Source: Chamaecyparis obtusa (taxonomy: Eukaryota > Streptophyta > Pinopsida > Cupressales > Cupressaceae). From it: a stretch of DNA of 64,000 bases. The stretch's first letter is position 1. Each line of letters begins with the position of its first letter. Positions 1 to 9,182 of this stretch are shown in pieces. Location: positions 572,581-636,580 of the forward strand of contig BSBK01000879.1 of NCBI GenBank assembly GCA_027943335.1. Direction: 5' to 3'. The notes beneath the pieces were generated by a model. It saw only the letters and a program-made list of their open reading frames with translations, did not search any database and had not been told where the DNA came from. The position numbers and the translations under genes were made by a program.

Positions 1-1440
1 CATCCACTATGTTTCTTCTTGTTTTTTTCTTTTTTATTTGATTCTTGCTCCACCTGCCTGGTGTACTAGATTTACTTCCTGTGTCAGCTTTGGCTCTGCT
101 CCTCATAACAGTAGGAGAGACCAGAGATGGGTCCATGCTATTTTTATTTTTCTTATCCTTAATAGCTATCCAAGGTCCCGCATTGTCATCTTTGTAGCTA
201 TCAAAAAGAGCCTCCATTCTCAAAAATTTTCCTAGAGTAGAGGCCAAAACCATCTCAAGGATTCTATTGATTTTCCTTGGAGACACCCACATGCTTCTAC
301 TTAAGTTTGATTCTTGAGAAAAAGAAGGGCCCTGCACCTCCACAGTTCCCCCAATCTCCTGGGTGGATGGAATGAAGGAGTCCTCTTTGATTTCCTCCAC
401 TATAATCTCCCCCTCCTTAGGGAGGATCCTGCCTCCTTTGTCCCCCTCCCCAACAGAAATAGCTTGGATAATAGGGCTAGCTTCACCATCTTCCTTTTCT
501 CTGTTTCCTCTTTCCACCTAGACCTTTTGCTGCTCCTTGTCCTCATTAATTTTCTTTCCTTCCAAACCCTAGAGATCAGGAAGGTTCCCCATTTTGTCAT
601 TGGGTTTCTCCCCTAGAGGTTCTCCCTCAGGGTTATTTCCATTGGGAGCTTTCTCCTTCCACACCTTTCTAGTTCCTTCAGCTTGATTCGATCCTTTTTG
701 CTGATTCTAGGTCTCCTTTCTTTTCCCTTGTTTGATTTAGGCCTTGCGAGATTTTTCCTTCTCTATGAAAATAGGGCACATTTTGGCCTTGTGTCCTACC
801 TTTTTGCACTGGAAGTAGGTGAAAGGCACATTTTCACAGTCTATCTGTTGCACACACCTCCCCAATCTTGATTGGAACTTAATCACTTTAGGCATATCCT
901 GACCTTCGACCACCCCTACATAGATTCTAGCATAGGTAAGTCTTTTCTTGGCTGTTGTAATTGGATCAATAGATAGAAACTCCCCAAAAGAACTGGCAAT
1001 GCCATCAAAAACATCTTTGTGCCAATATTCCAGTAGAAGTTTTGGGAGCCTAATCCAGACCGGGGCCTAGGTCAAGAAGTCATTGTTGAGATCTAGGCTA
1101 GAGGTCCATTTCTAAAGAATGAGAGTGGATTTTCCCATCGACCTATTTCCCACATAGAGAAACTTTGAGTAGTCCTTAGGGAAGGAAAGCTCAAAAGACA
1201 TAAACCCTTTGGCCATAGTCATAACCTCTACCCGACCTTTTAGATCCCACTTATTTTTAGCAAATATTCTAACCAAATCTATGTTTGGAAAACTTTCCAA
1301 CAAGAGTTGCAGCCATACTTAGAATATTATGATCAATAAGATCAGAAGGCACTTCTAAGGCAAAAGTCCCCTTCTCTTTGTTTGATATATTTTTAATCTT
1401 AGGGAAAGAGGATTTACTCAATGGTTTGACTCCAAATAGA
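1..1440 (-). pseudogene. LINE-type ORF1 fragment (DUF4283 + CCHC knuckle)
   Basis: Read on the minus strand, about 1400 down to 780 gives a DUF4283-like domain: a kFPNIDLVRIFAKNKWDLKG stretch, a WIRLPKLLLEYW stretch and a GEFLSIDPITTAKKRLTYAR stretch. A zinc knuckle follows, ending CKKVGHKAKMC, whose first cysteine is replaced by an aromatic residue. From about 680 to 1 the frame continues as a low-complexity Lys/Glu-rich tail. In plants this order (DUF4283, knuckle, basic tail) is typical of ORF1 of L1-type LINEs, where it binds RNA, and of domesticated derivatives. A frameshift near 1310, in-frame TAG stops (for example near 1110 and 1070) and the absence of any start make it a dead copy. 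Endonuclease and reverse transcriptase, if present, would lie beyond position 1. Confidence 0.72.
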
Positions 1441-2488
1441 TTGTTCCATCATCCCAAAGGACCTAGGGCACCTCCAGATGCACTGCATCTGACAATGTTG
1501 CTTTCTCTTTGTACTTTAATTCTTCACGTGCTAAGGCTCTTTTAATACATGCACCTACACCATCGTGCTCTCCCTTTCCATAACCAGCCTCTATGAAATT
1601 CCACATATATTGAATTCCAGTAATCTTATGCATCCTTCACAACCAATAAAATATCTGAGAATTCTTGAATTGTGATGCACAATTATCTGACCATATGATA
1701 TGTTGATATTTTATGCCCCTGTTTGCTAAATGACCATAAAATAGTTGAAAGCAATTGTGTACAAACTCTATAGAATGTGAACGATCATCAATGATATAAA
1801 AATGATACTCCCTCAATATCTTCTTGTTCTCCTTTGTAATGTCTGGTGCATGCATGAATGCTATATGAACAAATATAGCAACCTATTGAGAGTTGTAATA
1901 CTTTACTTGTACCTCATTCTGTGGTTGTAGTGTGTAGTTCTCTACAAATTCCATAGCTGAAACAATGGTATCAAGTGGGAATGTGTCCTTGCACAACTTG
2001 AATTGCATATCCAACCATCGCACTCTATGTGTATGCCTTGCATACTCATAAATAATTTTTTACAAAAAATGTCCATGAACTGATACACTGGAAATTTTTC
2101 AATTACTAAATCACATCTTTTAGCCTCTTTTCCATCTTTTAGATTGTATGTCATGATCTTATATTTTCCAAATTCCACTATTTCATTACCGATTGCATGT
2201 GTACTCTCCAAATGTTGACAAATTGGCAAATGTCGTAAACCTCTGCAATCTATGCATGTACCATTCAAGCATGAGAGTTTGTAAAATTATTGACCATCCA
2301 CTCTTTCACATAAAATGGTAGATATTAATTCCCTTGAAGATCTAGATGGGATATTTATGTTACAATGTAAAACATTGTTAGAGTACAAATCTACACATAT
2401 TTTCCTATAAACTTCAAAATGGTTAGAAAAGTTAATATGTACCCTACAACAACAAGTTGTGCGTGTGTGATTTATCTTCACATAAAAA

Positions 2489-3348
2489 CATAGTAATTTT
2501 TAGTGGCTAATATTCACCAATTGGCTAATTTTGGAAATTTGAGAATCCAAATTTGGCTAATAATTCAAGATTTAAGGCAACCTAATCACCATATTTTTAT
2601 AAAATTTTGATTTAAAAATATTTAAATCTTAAAATAATTTATTTTATAAAAAACTTGAACTCAAAAATTCGCCACAATATTTGATACATGATTAGATTTG
2701 ATTCGCCAGAATTTTATAAATTATTGTAGAAATTTAAATTAATTCTCCAATAATATATCATGAATATTAGTTATTGTAGGGATCTATCACCAACTTTTAG
2801 TTGCCATTACTGACTTAAAGTATAATCTAGTGACCCTCATTATATTATATGAGGTAAAAATGTTACTATTTGGTTTGTAATGCTTATGGGAGCTAAAATT
2901 TCTTTCGGATTGTTGATCTCAATATAAATCAATGGTCTAAATTTTGGGCCCCATTAATATTTAAAAATATCAATACATTTGTCTCACACAATACAATGAG
3001 GTTATTAGATTATATTTTAAATAAATGGTAACAAGTAATTATTACAGAGTCTATTACTTAAACCCATCAAAGATTTCCACATTAAGCTTAATAATTTTCT
3101 ATAAGAATTCTATTTTTTTAAATAGAAGTATTCACCATGGTGATTAATTAATTTCTTTTTATTGTTTGAGATTCAACAATATTTTCTACAAAAAAATTGT
3201 TATTAAAAAATAATCGCCAATAAGAATATATTTTTTTCAAAAAACTTGAGAGATTCACCAATAGAAATTAATTTTTTTTTCAAGAAAATAAAAGATTCGC
3301 CAAGATTTTATATCTTTTTTAAGAGGGGGTTTTCTTAAAGATTACTCT
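2489..3348. mobile_element. 860-bp TIR insertion (MITE/MULE-like)
   Basis: This AT-rich segment separates two blocks of the minus-strand gene that would otherwise be adjacent. It is flanked by a perfect 9-bp direct repeat, acataaaaa, at 2480-2488 and 3349-3357. Its ends are imperfect inverted repeats: atagtaatttttag at 2490 against agagtaatctttaag read from the other end. It has no coding capacity. Internal copies of a gattcgcca/gattcacca motif occur near 2660, 2700, 3250 and 3295. Target duplications of 9 bp are usual for Mutator-like elements, so a non-autonomous MULE is the first guess. An 8-bp hAT duplication fits less well. Confidence 0.6.
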
Positions 3349-4129
3349 ACATAAAAAGTTTTACACATTTCAAAATATCTCTAACTAATTTTAATTTGAG
3401 GATACATATGCATAAATTTTGCAAAGAATTGTGTCTGAGTTGAATCCAAAAAATATTTTGGATGTGGAACACAAATTCGACTACCAATCCTCCTTCTTAC
3501 AACATCTCTTTGATTAGGAGATACCATTTTGTTATTCTTCCAAAATTCTTCAATCAAGGATTTCAAAGCTTCAACAATTGCTTTATCTTTTCACGATAGT
3601 CTACCAGAAAATGCCCATAACTCATTGCTATTTGGATCTTCCACTCTTTGACACCTTCCCAAGGCTCTCATTAGAGACTTTCTACTTATTTTCAATATTT
3701 TTCTTGTCTTTCTAATGAATCAAGATTTCTTCATTTGAGTGCTTACTATTGTTGATGTAAGTACATGTCATGTGACATTATTATCTTTTATGCATGATGT
3801 AGAACCCACACTCTCATATGCAGTCATTAGATTCTTCACAATATATTTTTCACTTGACTCATCCATTGTTCTTAGCCCAAGAATCTTCATGATGGGCGTA
3901 AATTTCAGATTTCTCATCATTTCAACAAATAGTTGACATCTTCCTATCATGTTTAAATTCTCAAAAAATGATCTCCAAATACAATTAGCATTTTTTTGAC
4001 AAGTATGCTTGGGAATATTGTCAGGCATTGCTTGCAAAATTTTATTATCAATATCAATCAAATATTTTGGCTTTCTATAAATAATTCTAGGAGCATCAAA
4101 AATATTATGTGTGAATTGTGTACCATCTT

Positions 4130-4440
4130 GAGTGCCTTCAACATAAGACAATGTTGTGCCTACACCTTGAGATGTAGACAATGGTGTGCCTTCAACATGA
4201 TACAAGGGGGTATGTACACATTGAGATGTAGACAATGGTGTGCCTTCAACATGATACAAGGGGGTACATACACCTTGGGATGTAGACATTAATGGTGTGC
4301 CTTCAACATGATACAAGGGTGTGCCCACACCTTCAAAAGTAGACAATGGTGTGCCTTCAACATGATACAAGGGTGTGCCCACACCTTCGAAAGTAGACAA
4401 TGGTGTGCCTTCAACATGATACAATGGTGTGCCATCAATA
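4130..4440 (-). repeat. 54-bp coding tandem repeat, about 5 units
   Basis: An 18-codon unit reading TPLYHVEGTPLSTFEGVG on the minus strand is repeated about five times inside the broken gene, with one extra codon in the third unit. The first and last units are diverged. The repeat stays in frame, so it expanded while the frame was under selection or shortly after. Confidence 0.85.
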
Positions 4441-4727
4441 TTGGATGATGATGTCTCTTCAACTTGGGAACTTATAGATGATGTGCCCACATCTTCATAA
4501 TTCAATTGTCTTGTTGCACACAAGTTTCTCATTCGTTGTCTTTTTGTTTCCAATTCCAATTCACTCTTACTTTGTATTGATGTTTCATGTTTTGCATCCA
4601 AAGAAGAATCTTCTTTTATGGTATCCAAAAAAATTTGTTCATGAAGTTGTCTCATTCTTTCCCTTTTCTTCTCTTTGTCTCTTTCATGCTCTTCCGGTGT
4701 TAAATTCTTTGCTCATTTCCTTGGCAT

Positions 4728-5160
4728 GATGATAATTTCTACATATGAATTGATTACAATTTTAAAAATACAATATAAATATAAAACAATAAGTCAAATT
4801 ATAATATAAACCTCTTACAATATGACAAATTATAATATAAATTTATTACAATTATATCAAATTATGTATTGAACAAGTCTATATCATACCAATTATAAAC
4901 CAAAACACTCTTTATTCACATTTGACATGTAAAAAAATAAAAAACTTACCTCAATCGATAAATTTTAGTGATAATGATTGACTTTCACAACTCGATGTTG
5001 ATTTTTAAATAAAAAGATGGTGCAAATTGATAGAATATGCTTCTTTGTCACTATGAACACCATGAAAACTGAATATTTGTCAAATAACACACAGAAGTCA
5101 GGAAGCATATAGAAAAAGTGGGCATCTTTCATGAGATCCTTGGCAAAGAAGACCATTTAT
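4728..5160. other. AT-rich stretch, nothing specific
   Basis: This lies upstream of the broken minus-strand gene and would include its promoter. I see AT-rich sequence with repeated caaattataatataaa-like words near 4796-4830, but no convincing TATA box or regulatory site. Confidence 0.4.
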
Positions 5161-5304
5161 TTTAGTCTTCCATAGCATGAGTGTGCTATAGCATGATATA
5201 AGGTGTGCACCCTATGCAAAAAAACAAAGAGAGAGAGAGAGAGGAGGAGAGAGTGGGTGAGAGAGAGAGGGAATATAGAGGGTAGGAAGGTGGGAGAGAG
5301 CAAA

Positions 5305-5337
<33 letters not shown>

Positions 5338-5746
5338 AGGGGTGAAAGAGGGTAATAAGGGAAAATATAGGGTAAAAAGGTGGAGAGAGAGAGAGATGGT
5401 AATAAGGGAAAATATAGAGGGTAGGAAGGTGGAGAGAGAGAGAGAGAGAGAGAGAGGGGGGTAGGAAGGTGGGAGAGAGCATATGTTTGTGTGTGAGAGA
5501 GAGGGGGGTGAAAGAGGGTAAGAAGGGAAAATATAGAGGATAGGAAGGTGGAGAGAGAAAGAGTGCTCTCTCTCCCTCCCTCTATCTCTCTCTCTCTCTC
5601 CCTCTCACTCTGACTACTTTTCATCACTATTTAAATCTATGACTTAAATAGGGCACACACCCTATAGGGCGAGTGCAATATTGAAATCTATGACTTCTAT
5701 AGGGCGCACACACTATGGAAGTCATAGATTTCAATAGGGTGCACAC
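5161..5746. repeat. GA-rich low-complexity block flanked by inverted repeats
   Basis: About 340 bp of (GA)n and GGTAGGAAGGTG-type repeats (5221-5560) is followed by a CT-rich stretch (5565-5615), so the block can fold on itself. The outer sequences are also inverted: gtgtgcaccctat at 5203-5215 matches atagggtgcacac at 5734-5746, and cttccatag at 5168 matches ctatggaag at 5713. Long open frames here are artefacts of the Ser/Leu-coding repeat. It could be a microsatellite or the core of a foldback element. Confidence 0.7.
5679..5736. repeat. Perfect 19-bp inverted repeat
   Basis: Arms at 5679-5697 (tattgaaatctatgacttc) and 5718-5736 are exact reverse complements around a 20-bp loop. A third related copy, aaatctatgactta, lies just upstream near 5633. 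Confidence 0.85.
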
Positions 5747-6650
5747 GCATTTTAAGGCATTGGAATTTACCAATCCTAAGGCTTGGATTTGCCTTCGATA
5801 TCCAACCCAAAATCTTGGACGATTCAAATAGGCCTGAGACGTATTTTCCAGCAAACATACAAAAAAAGGACATTTTTTTTGTGTGCTCCTCGTCAAGTTT
5901 ACTCATGGCTCAAGAACGTAAAAATTAGACGATGTGATATTGTAGATCCCTTCATTAGCTATCTAAGCATATAATTTATTTTGAATTCTGATTATGTTAA
6001 GTTTTTCATCTCTAATTTCTTTTGTCTGTGTTCTCATTTTTTGTAAAAAACCAACGTGTAGTATTTTGGGCATAGATGTTGGCTCGTTCATCAAATTTTG
6101 CAACAAGTTACATTTTTAGAAACTAGACTCCATTCTACACACTTTAAAAAAAAAGAAAAATTTGATGTTCAATTAGTTTTAAATGATTTTTAGGGAGAGC
6201 ACAAAGAAATTTCATGTTTTCAAGATGTGCACGTCGTAAATTCATCAAAAATTATATATTCATCAAAAAATTCTGGGATAAACTACGTGGTGTTAGCTAA
6301 CTTCTCACTGGAGTGATTAAAAAAAATTTTAAAAAAATTTAACATTTTAGGGGGAGCACACCAGACACTATGTTATGTTTTTTCACAAAAAATAGGACCA
6401 CTTTTTGTGCTCCCCCTTTTTTAGGGCCTTAATCTGCACCATTTTCAAAATAAGTTAGTAGTTTAGGAACTAGATTCAGAGTATTACAACTCTTATTTTT
6501 GTCGCATCTTAAAAGTTTGAGTCTAACTATCTTCAATTTCTTGTTGAAGTTTAGAGTTTGTTGATTTCAAAAAAAAAGTGGCATCTTATACCCCCTTTTT
6601 GGTCCCCCATCTTTGTGCACTTACCCATATTATAGAAACAAAAAATTATT
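5747..6650. other. Non-coding, short inverted repeat only
   Basis: I see no gene. The one structured item is a perfect 12-bp inverted repeat, agggggagcaca at 6349-6360 and its complement at 6406-6417. Diverged copies of the same word occur near 6192 and, on the other strand, near 5883, suggesting subterminal repeats of a decayed DNA transposon. Confidence 0.4.
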
Positions 6651-6654
6651 AATA

Positions 6655-7060
6655 AATATAATAAAGTAAATAATTAATTAATATGTAAATATAGTATTAA
6701 ACTAATTATCAAATAGAATAAAGTAAATAATTAATTAACATGGTGGCATAGCTCTCCATATTTTATTTATTTTTAAACATTAGTACATGCATCATATTAA
6801 AATAAAAAAACTAAATATTTTAAAATAATATATATATAAATTTGGAATATTTTAACGATAAATCTAATATGACAGCAGTGCCAGCCATAAAAATACATTA
6901 TTCAACTAATTTAAAAATAGAATAAACTAAATAAATAATTAATATGTGGACATAGCCCTCCATATTTTGATTTTTTTCAAACATTACGACATCAATTATA
7001 TTAAAATCAAAAAAATTAAATAATTTTAAATAATATATTAAAAAAATTGAATATTTTAAC
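6655..7060. repeat. Degenerate direct repeat, about 204-bp period
   Basis: The phrase catagctctccatatttt at 6747 recurs as catagccctccatatttt at 6951, with similar AT-rich sequence on both sides (aataaagtaaataattaatta, then tattaaaat). A third partial unit begins near 6657. Confidence 0.6.
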
Positions 7061-7300
7061 AACAAGTATAATATTTAAATCAAATTATTAGAAGACAAAC
7101 TAAACCAAAAATTAATCTAAAACTACATTCAAAACAAAATAAAATACTACAAATTAAAACTAAATCTAAATCTAAATATTAAAAACTAAAAATTAAATCT
7201 TAATATTGAAACAAAATCTAAATATTAAAAATAAATTTAAAAATGAAAACTATATCAAAAAATTAAATATTAAAACAAAAAAAGTAGATAAAAGCCTCAC
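7061..7300. other. A-rich stretch
   Basis: Mostly short aaatctaaatattaaaa words with no coding or structural signal visible. Confidence 0.4.
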
Positions 7301-7393
7301 CTTGATATGTGGTTGCTTGATTGCTATTCAAATGGGCTTTCTCTTCTAAATTTTCAACCTCTCCAACTATATTTGTTGATGGAAACCTCTCAC
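7301..7393 (-). other. Candidate internal exon, 93 nt
   Basis: On the minus strand a pyrimidine-rich tract and TTTTGCAG (ending at 7394) precede an open 93-nt segment that ends ATATCAAG at 7301, followed by the donor GTGAGG. Its frame reads GERFPSTNIVGEVENLEEK and continues without a stop. The length is a multiple of three, with matching phase at both ends. A second open acidic stretch lies upstream (about 7500-7448). No family is recognisable. Good splice sites plus an open frame are weak evidence alone; it may be a remnant of a host gene or of a DNA transposon gene. Confidence 0.3.
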
Positions 7394-7629
7394 CTGCAAA
7401 ACAACAAATGAAGTGAGGAGATGCTCTTTTATAATTGTTGAGAGTGTGTCCTAATATTCCCCAAAAGGTGTCTCTTCAAATTCTATTTCCTCTCCAAATT
7501 CCTCTAAAAAAATCTAAAAACCCCCCACAAATCCACAAAAAGCCTATTAGTGGGTATGTAAATGAAAAAAAATTTAAAAAAATATAATGCCCATAAGGGT
7601 GTTTGACATTTTTAAAAAATAATTAAAAA
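7394..7629. other. No clear feature
   Basis: Apart from the possible upstream exon near 7448-7500 (minus strand), this AT-rich stretch shows nothing I can name. Confidence 0.3.
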
Positions 7630-7865
7630 ACCTTATCAGGGGGTGTGGGGCCACCACTCCCTGGCCCTCCTGCCACACAACAGTTGGCAGCAGTGGCGCC
7701 TACACTGACAATCATGCAGACAGCCTGCCACGGTCATCGTGGGATCCCTACTTGCAAGGGCCCCCGCAAGCAACCTCGTTGGCGTGGGGAACTCCACAAC
7801 CGCGGGTTCCTATGGCAGGTCCCACCAGCAGGGCCCCCACACCCCACATGGTGGGGGTTATGAAT
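7630..7865. other. GC-rich island in AT-rich DNA
   Basis: About 235 bp is strikingly GC-rich between A/T homopolymer-rich flanks. Its ends are inverted: ggggtgtggggcc at 7639-7651 against ggcccccacacccc at 7833-7846, with one extra C. It is open in several frames, but the Pro/Gly-rich products look like nothing known. It may be a short mobile element or captured fragment. Confidence 0.5.
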
Positions 7866-8940
7866 TTTTTTTTTAATTTTTTTTTTTTTTAAAATAGTAC
7901 AAATTGCTTTTTAAAATTTTTAACTCTTTTTAAAAATAAACATTTGACATATTTTTTAAATTTTTTTTTAAAACAACCACAAGGCATTTTCAACTTTTTA
8001 TGGCATTTAATTTTGGATTTTTATTTTTTTCAATGTCATTTGGCATTTTTAATTATTTTTTTTGTAAATTTAATATAAACATAATTGCTACCAAATATTT
8101 TTATGTACATGGCATCTTTTTAGAATATGTTGTGTCGGTATCTTGTGCTCCCATTGTTTAGACACCTTTCAGTGTAATAAATATAAAATTGAGCCAAAAA
8201 AGATATTTCTCTTTTCAGCTCATTTTCTTACTTGTGGCTAATGTCCATACAAAATAGTAATCTCAAAAAATTCTTAATGTTGTAGAACATTATCTTTATT
8301 CATCCAATTTTTAATGATTTAATAATAATGAAAATTCAGATCATAAAAATTTAGCTACTAAAAATTTTGCTAAAATCTTTTTTTTAAGAAGATTTTAAAA
8401 AGTGTACAAAATATTGTTTTGTGTTGAGTTTAACCATGTCCCATTTCTCTTGCATAAAAAGAAGACTTCTAGGCAAACAATCGCTAAATTATTATTGATG
8501 GTAATAACACCCTTGAAAATGTCCTTAGGATATACCATGATAGATATACAATAAGAAGAATTTAAACAGGTTGGTAGGAAGGCATTAAATTCCTAGATAT
8601 CATGAATTGAACAAAGTTTGAGCTTTATAATGTCATGTTTAGGAAATTTTGTATATATCAAATGTAAGCACACAATTAAGATCTTTTTACTCAATTTATA
8701 AAAAATAATTGATAATTATTGCTTTTGAATGAAATCAATTTAGAAATTTTACTTAATCTGTTTGACTCTTTATTATATAATATATGTAGAGTTATGCTCA
8801 AAGAATGCAAACTTATCTGCAGTAGGGGCTGATAAGTGAAAAGGTCATGTTATGTCTAACTTCTCTGATTCTATGATTCATGTGTGAATCTATACTAAAA
8901 TGATGTCTTTGAAGGGTGATTATTACCATACTTGCCTCAA
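7866..8940. other. AT-rich, nothing specific
   Basis: T-rich homopolymer runs (7866-8060) lead into AT-rich sequence without coding signal, RNA gene or clear repeat. Confidence 0.4.
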
Positions 8941-9174
8941 CTAGCTGCTAATATAGTCCTTTAATGTCATAAGGTTGATACCATCTTTTGAAGTACAAGG
9001 ACTATTTATTGTCTGCCATTCTTTTGGCTCATGTACTGGTATCTCCCAATAACTATCAACAACAAAACTAAAAGTTGAAAATTGGCAAGGTCCACAATTT
9101 AAGATAAATTTTCTCTCATCTTCAAAAAAAACTAAAAAAATGACATCTTCCAATGGCATAGTTTGGAACCACAT
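8941..9174 (-). CDS. Hypothetical 77-codon ORF next to the nest
   Basis: This minus-strand ORF begins MWFQTMPLEDVIFLVFFEDE and has mixed composition with no low complexity, unlike random AT-rich ORFs. I do not recognise a family. Its start is only 4 bp from the GGAAG target site of element A. The sequence that lay upstream before A inserted is now at 59591 and beyond, which also holds minus-strand gene-like sequence. It may be an exon of a gene split by the insertion, or a chance ORF. Confidence 0.25.
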   Translation of the reverse strand: MWFQTMPLEDVIFLVFFEDERKFILNCGPCQFSTFSFVVDSYWEIPVHEPKEWQTINSPCTSKDGINLMTLKDYISS

Positions 9175-9177
9175 AAA

Positions 9178-9182
9178 GGAAG
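9178..9182. repeat. Target site duplication of element A, left
   Basis: GGAAG directly precedes the TG start of A's 5' LTR and recurs at 59586-59590 directly after its 3' LTR. A perfect 5-bp match is the size expected for Ty3/gypsy integration. Confidence 0.85.

Larger units (their letters stand above)
1455..4727 (-). pseudogene. Uncharacterised, possibly transposase-like gene, broken
   Basis: Collinear minus-strand blocks form one decayed gene. Its start is the ATG at 4727, followed by a charged MPRK...LTPEEHERDKEKKRERMR region with a TGA at codon 5. Then come an open block with a tandem repeat (4655-3768), a VSPNQRDVVRRRIGSRI block (3566-3381), a Cys-rich block with CCCRVH and CLNGTCIDC (2481-1942), a block with FYIIDD and WSDNCASQFK (1855-1637), and a last block with FIEAGYGKGEHDGVGA near 1560. 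I recall similar block order in uncharacterised proteins of mosses and fish but cannot name the family. Acidic residues in the DD, SDN and GKGEHDG motifs suggest an RNase H-fold DDE transposase; this is inference only. At least six stops or frameshifts and an 860-bp insertion inactivate it. Confidence 0.55.

Noticed and set aside
3996..4292. 98-codon + strand ORF
   Set aside because: Shadow of the tandem repeat in the minus-strand gene.
5157..5627. 156-codon minus-strand ORF rich in Ser and Leu
   Set aside because: It is translation of the GA/CT repeat; composition and overlap with a second frame show it is an artefact.
7645..7863. 72-codon Pro/Gly-rich + strand ORF
   Set aside because: Open only because the island is GC-rich; several frames are open and no motif is seen.
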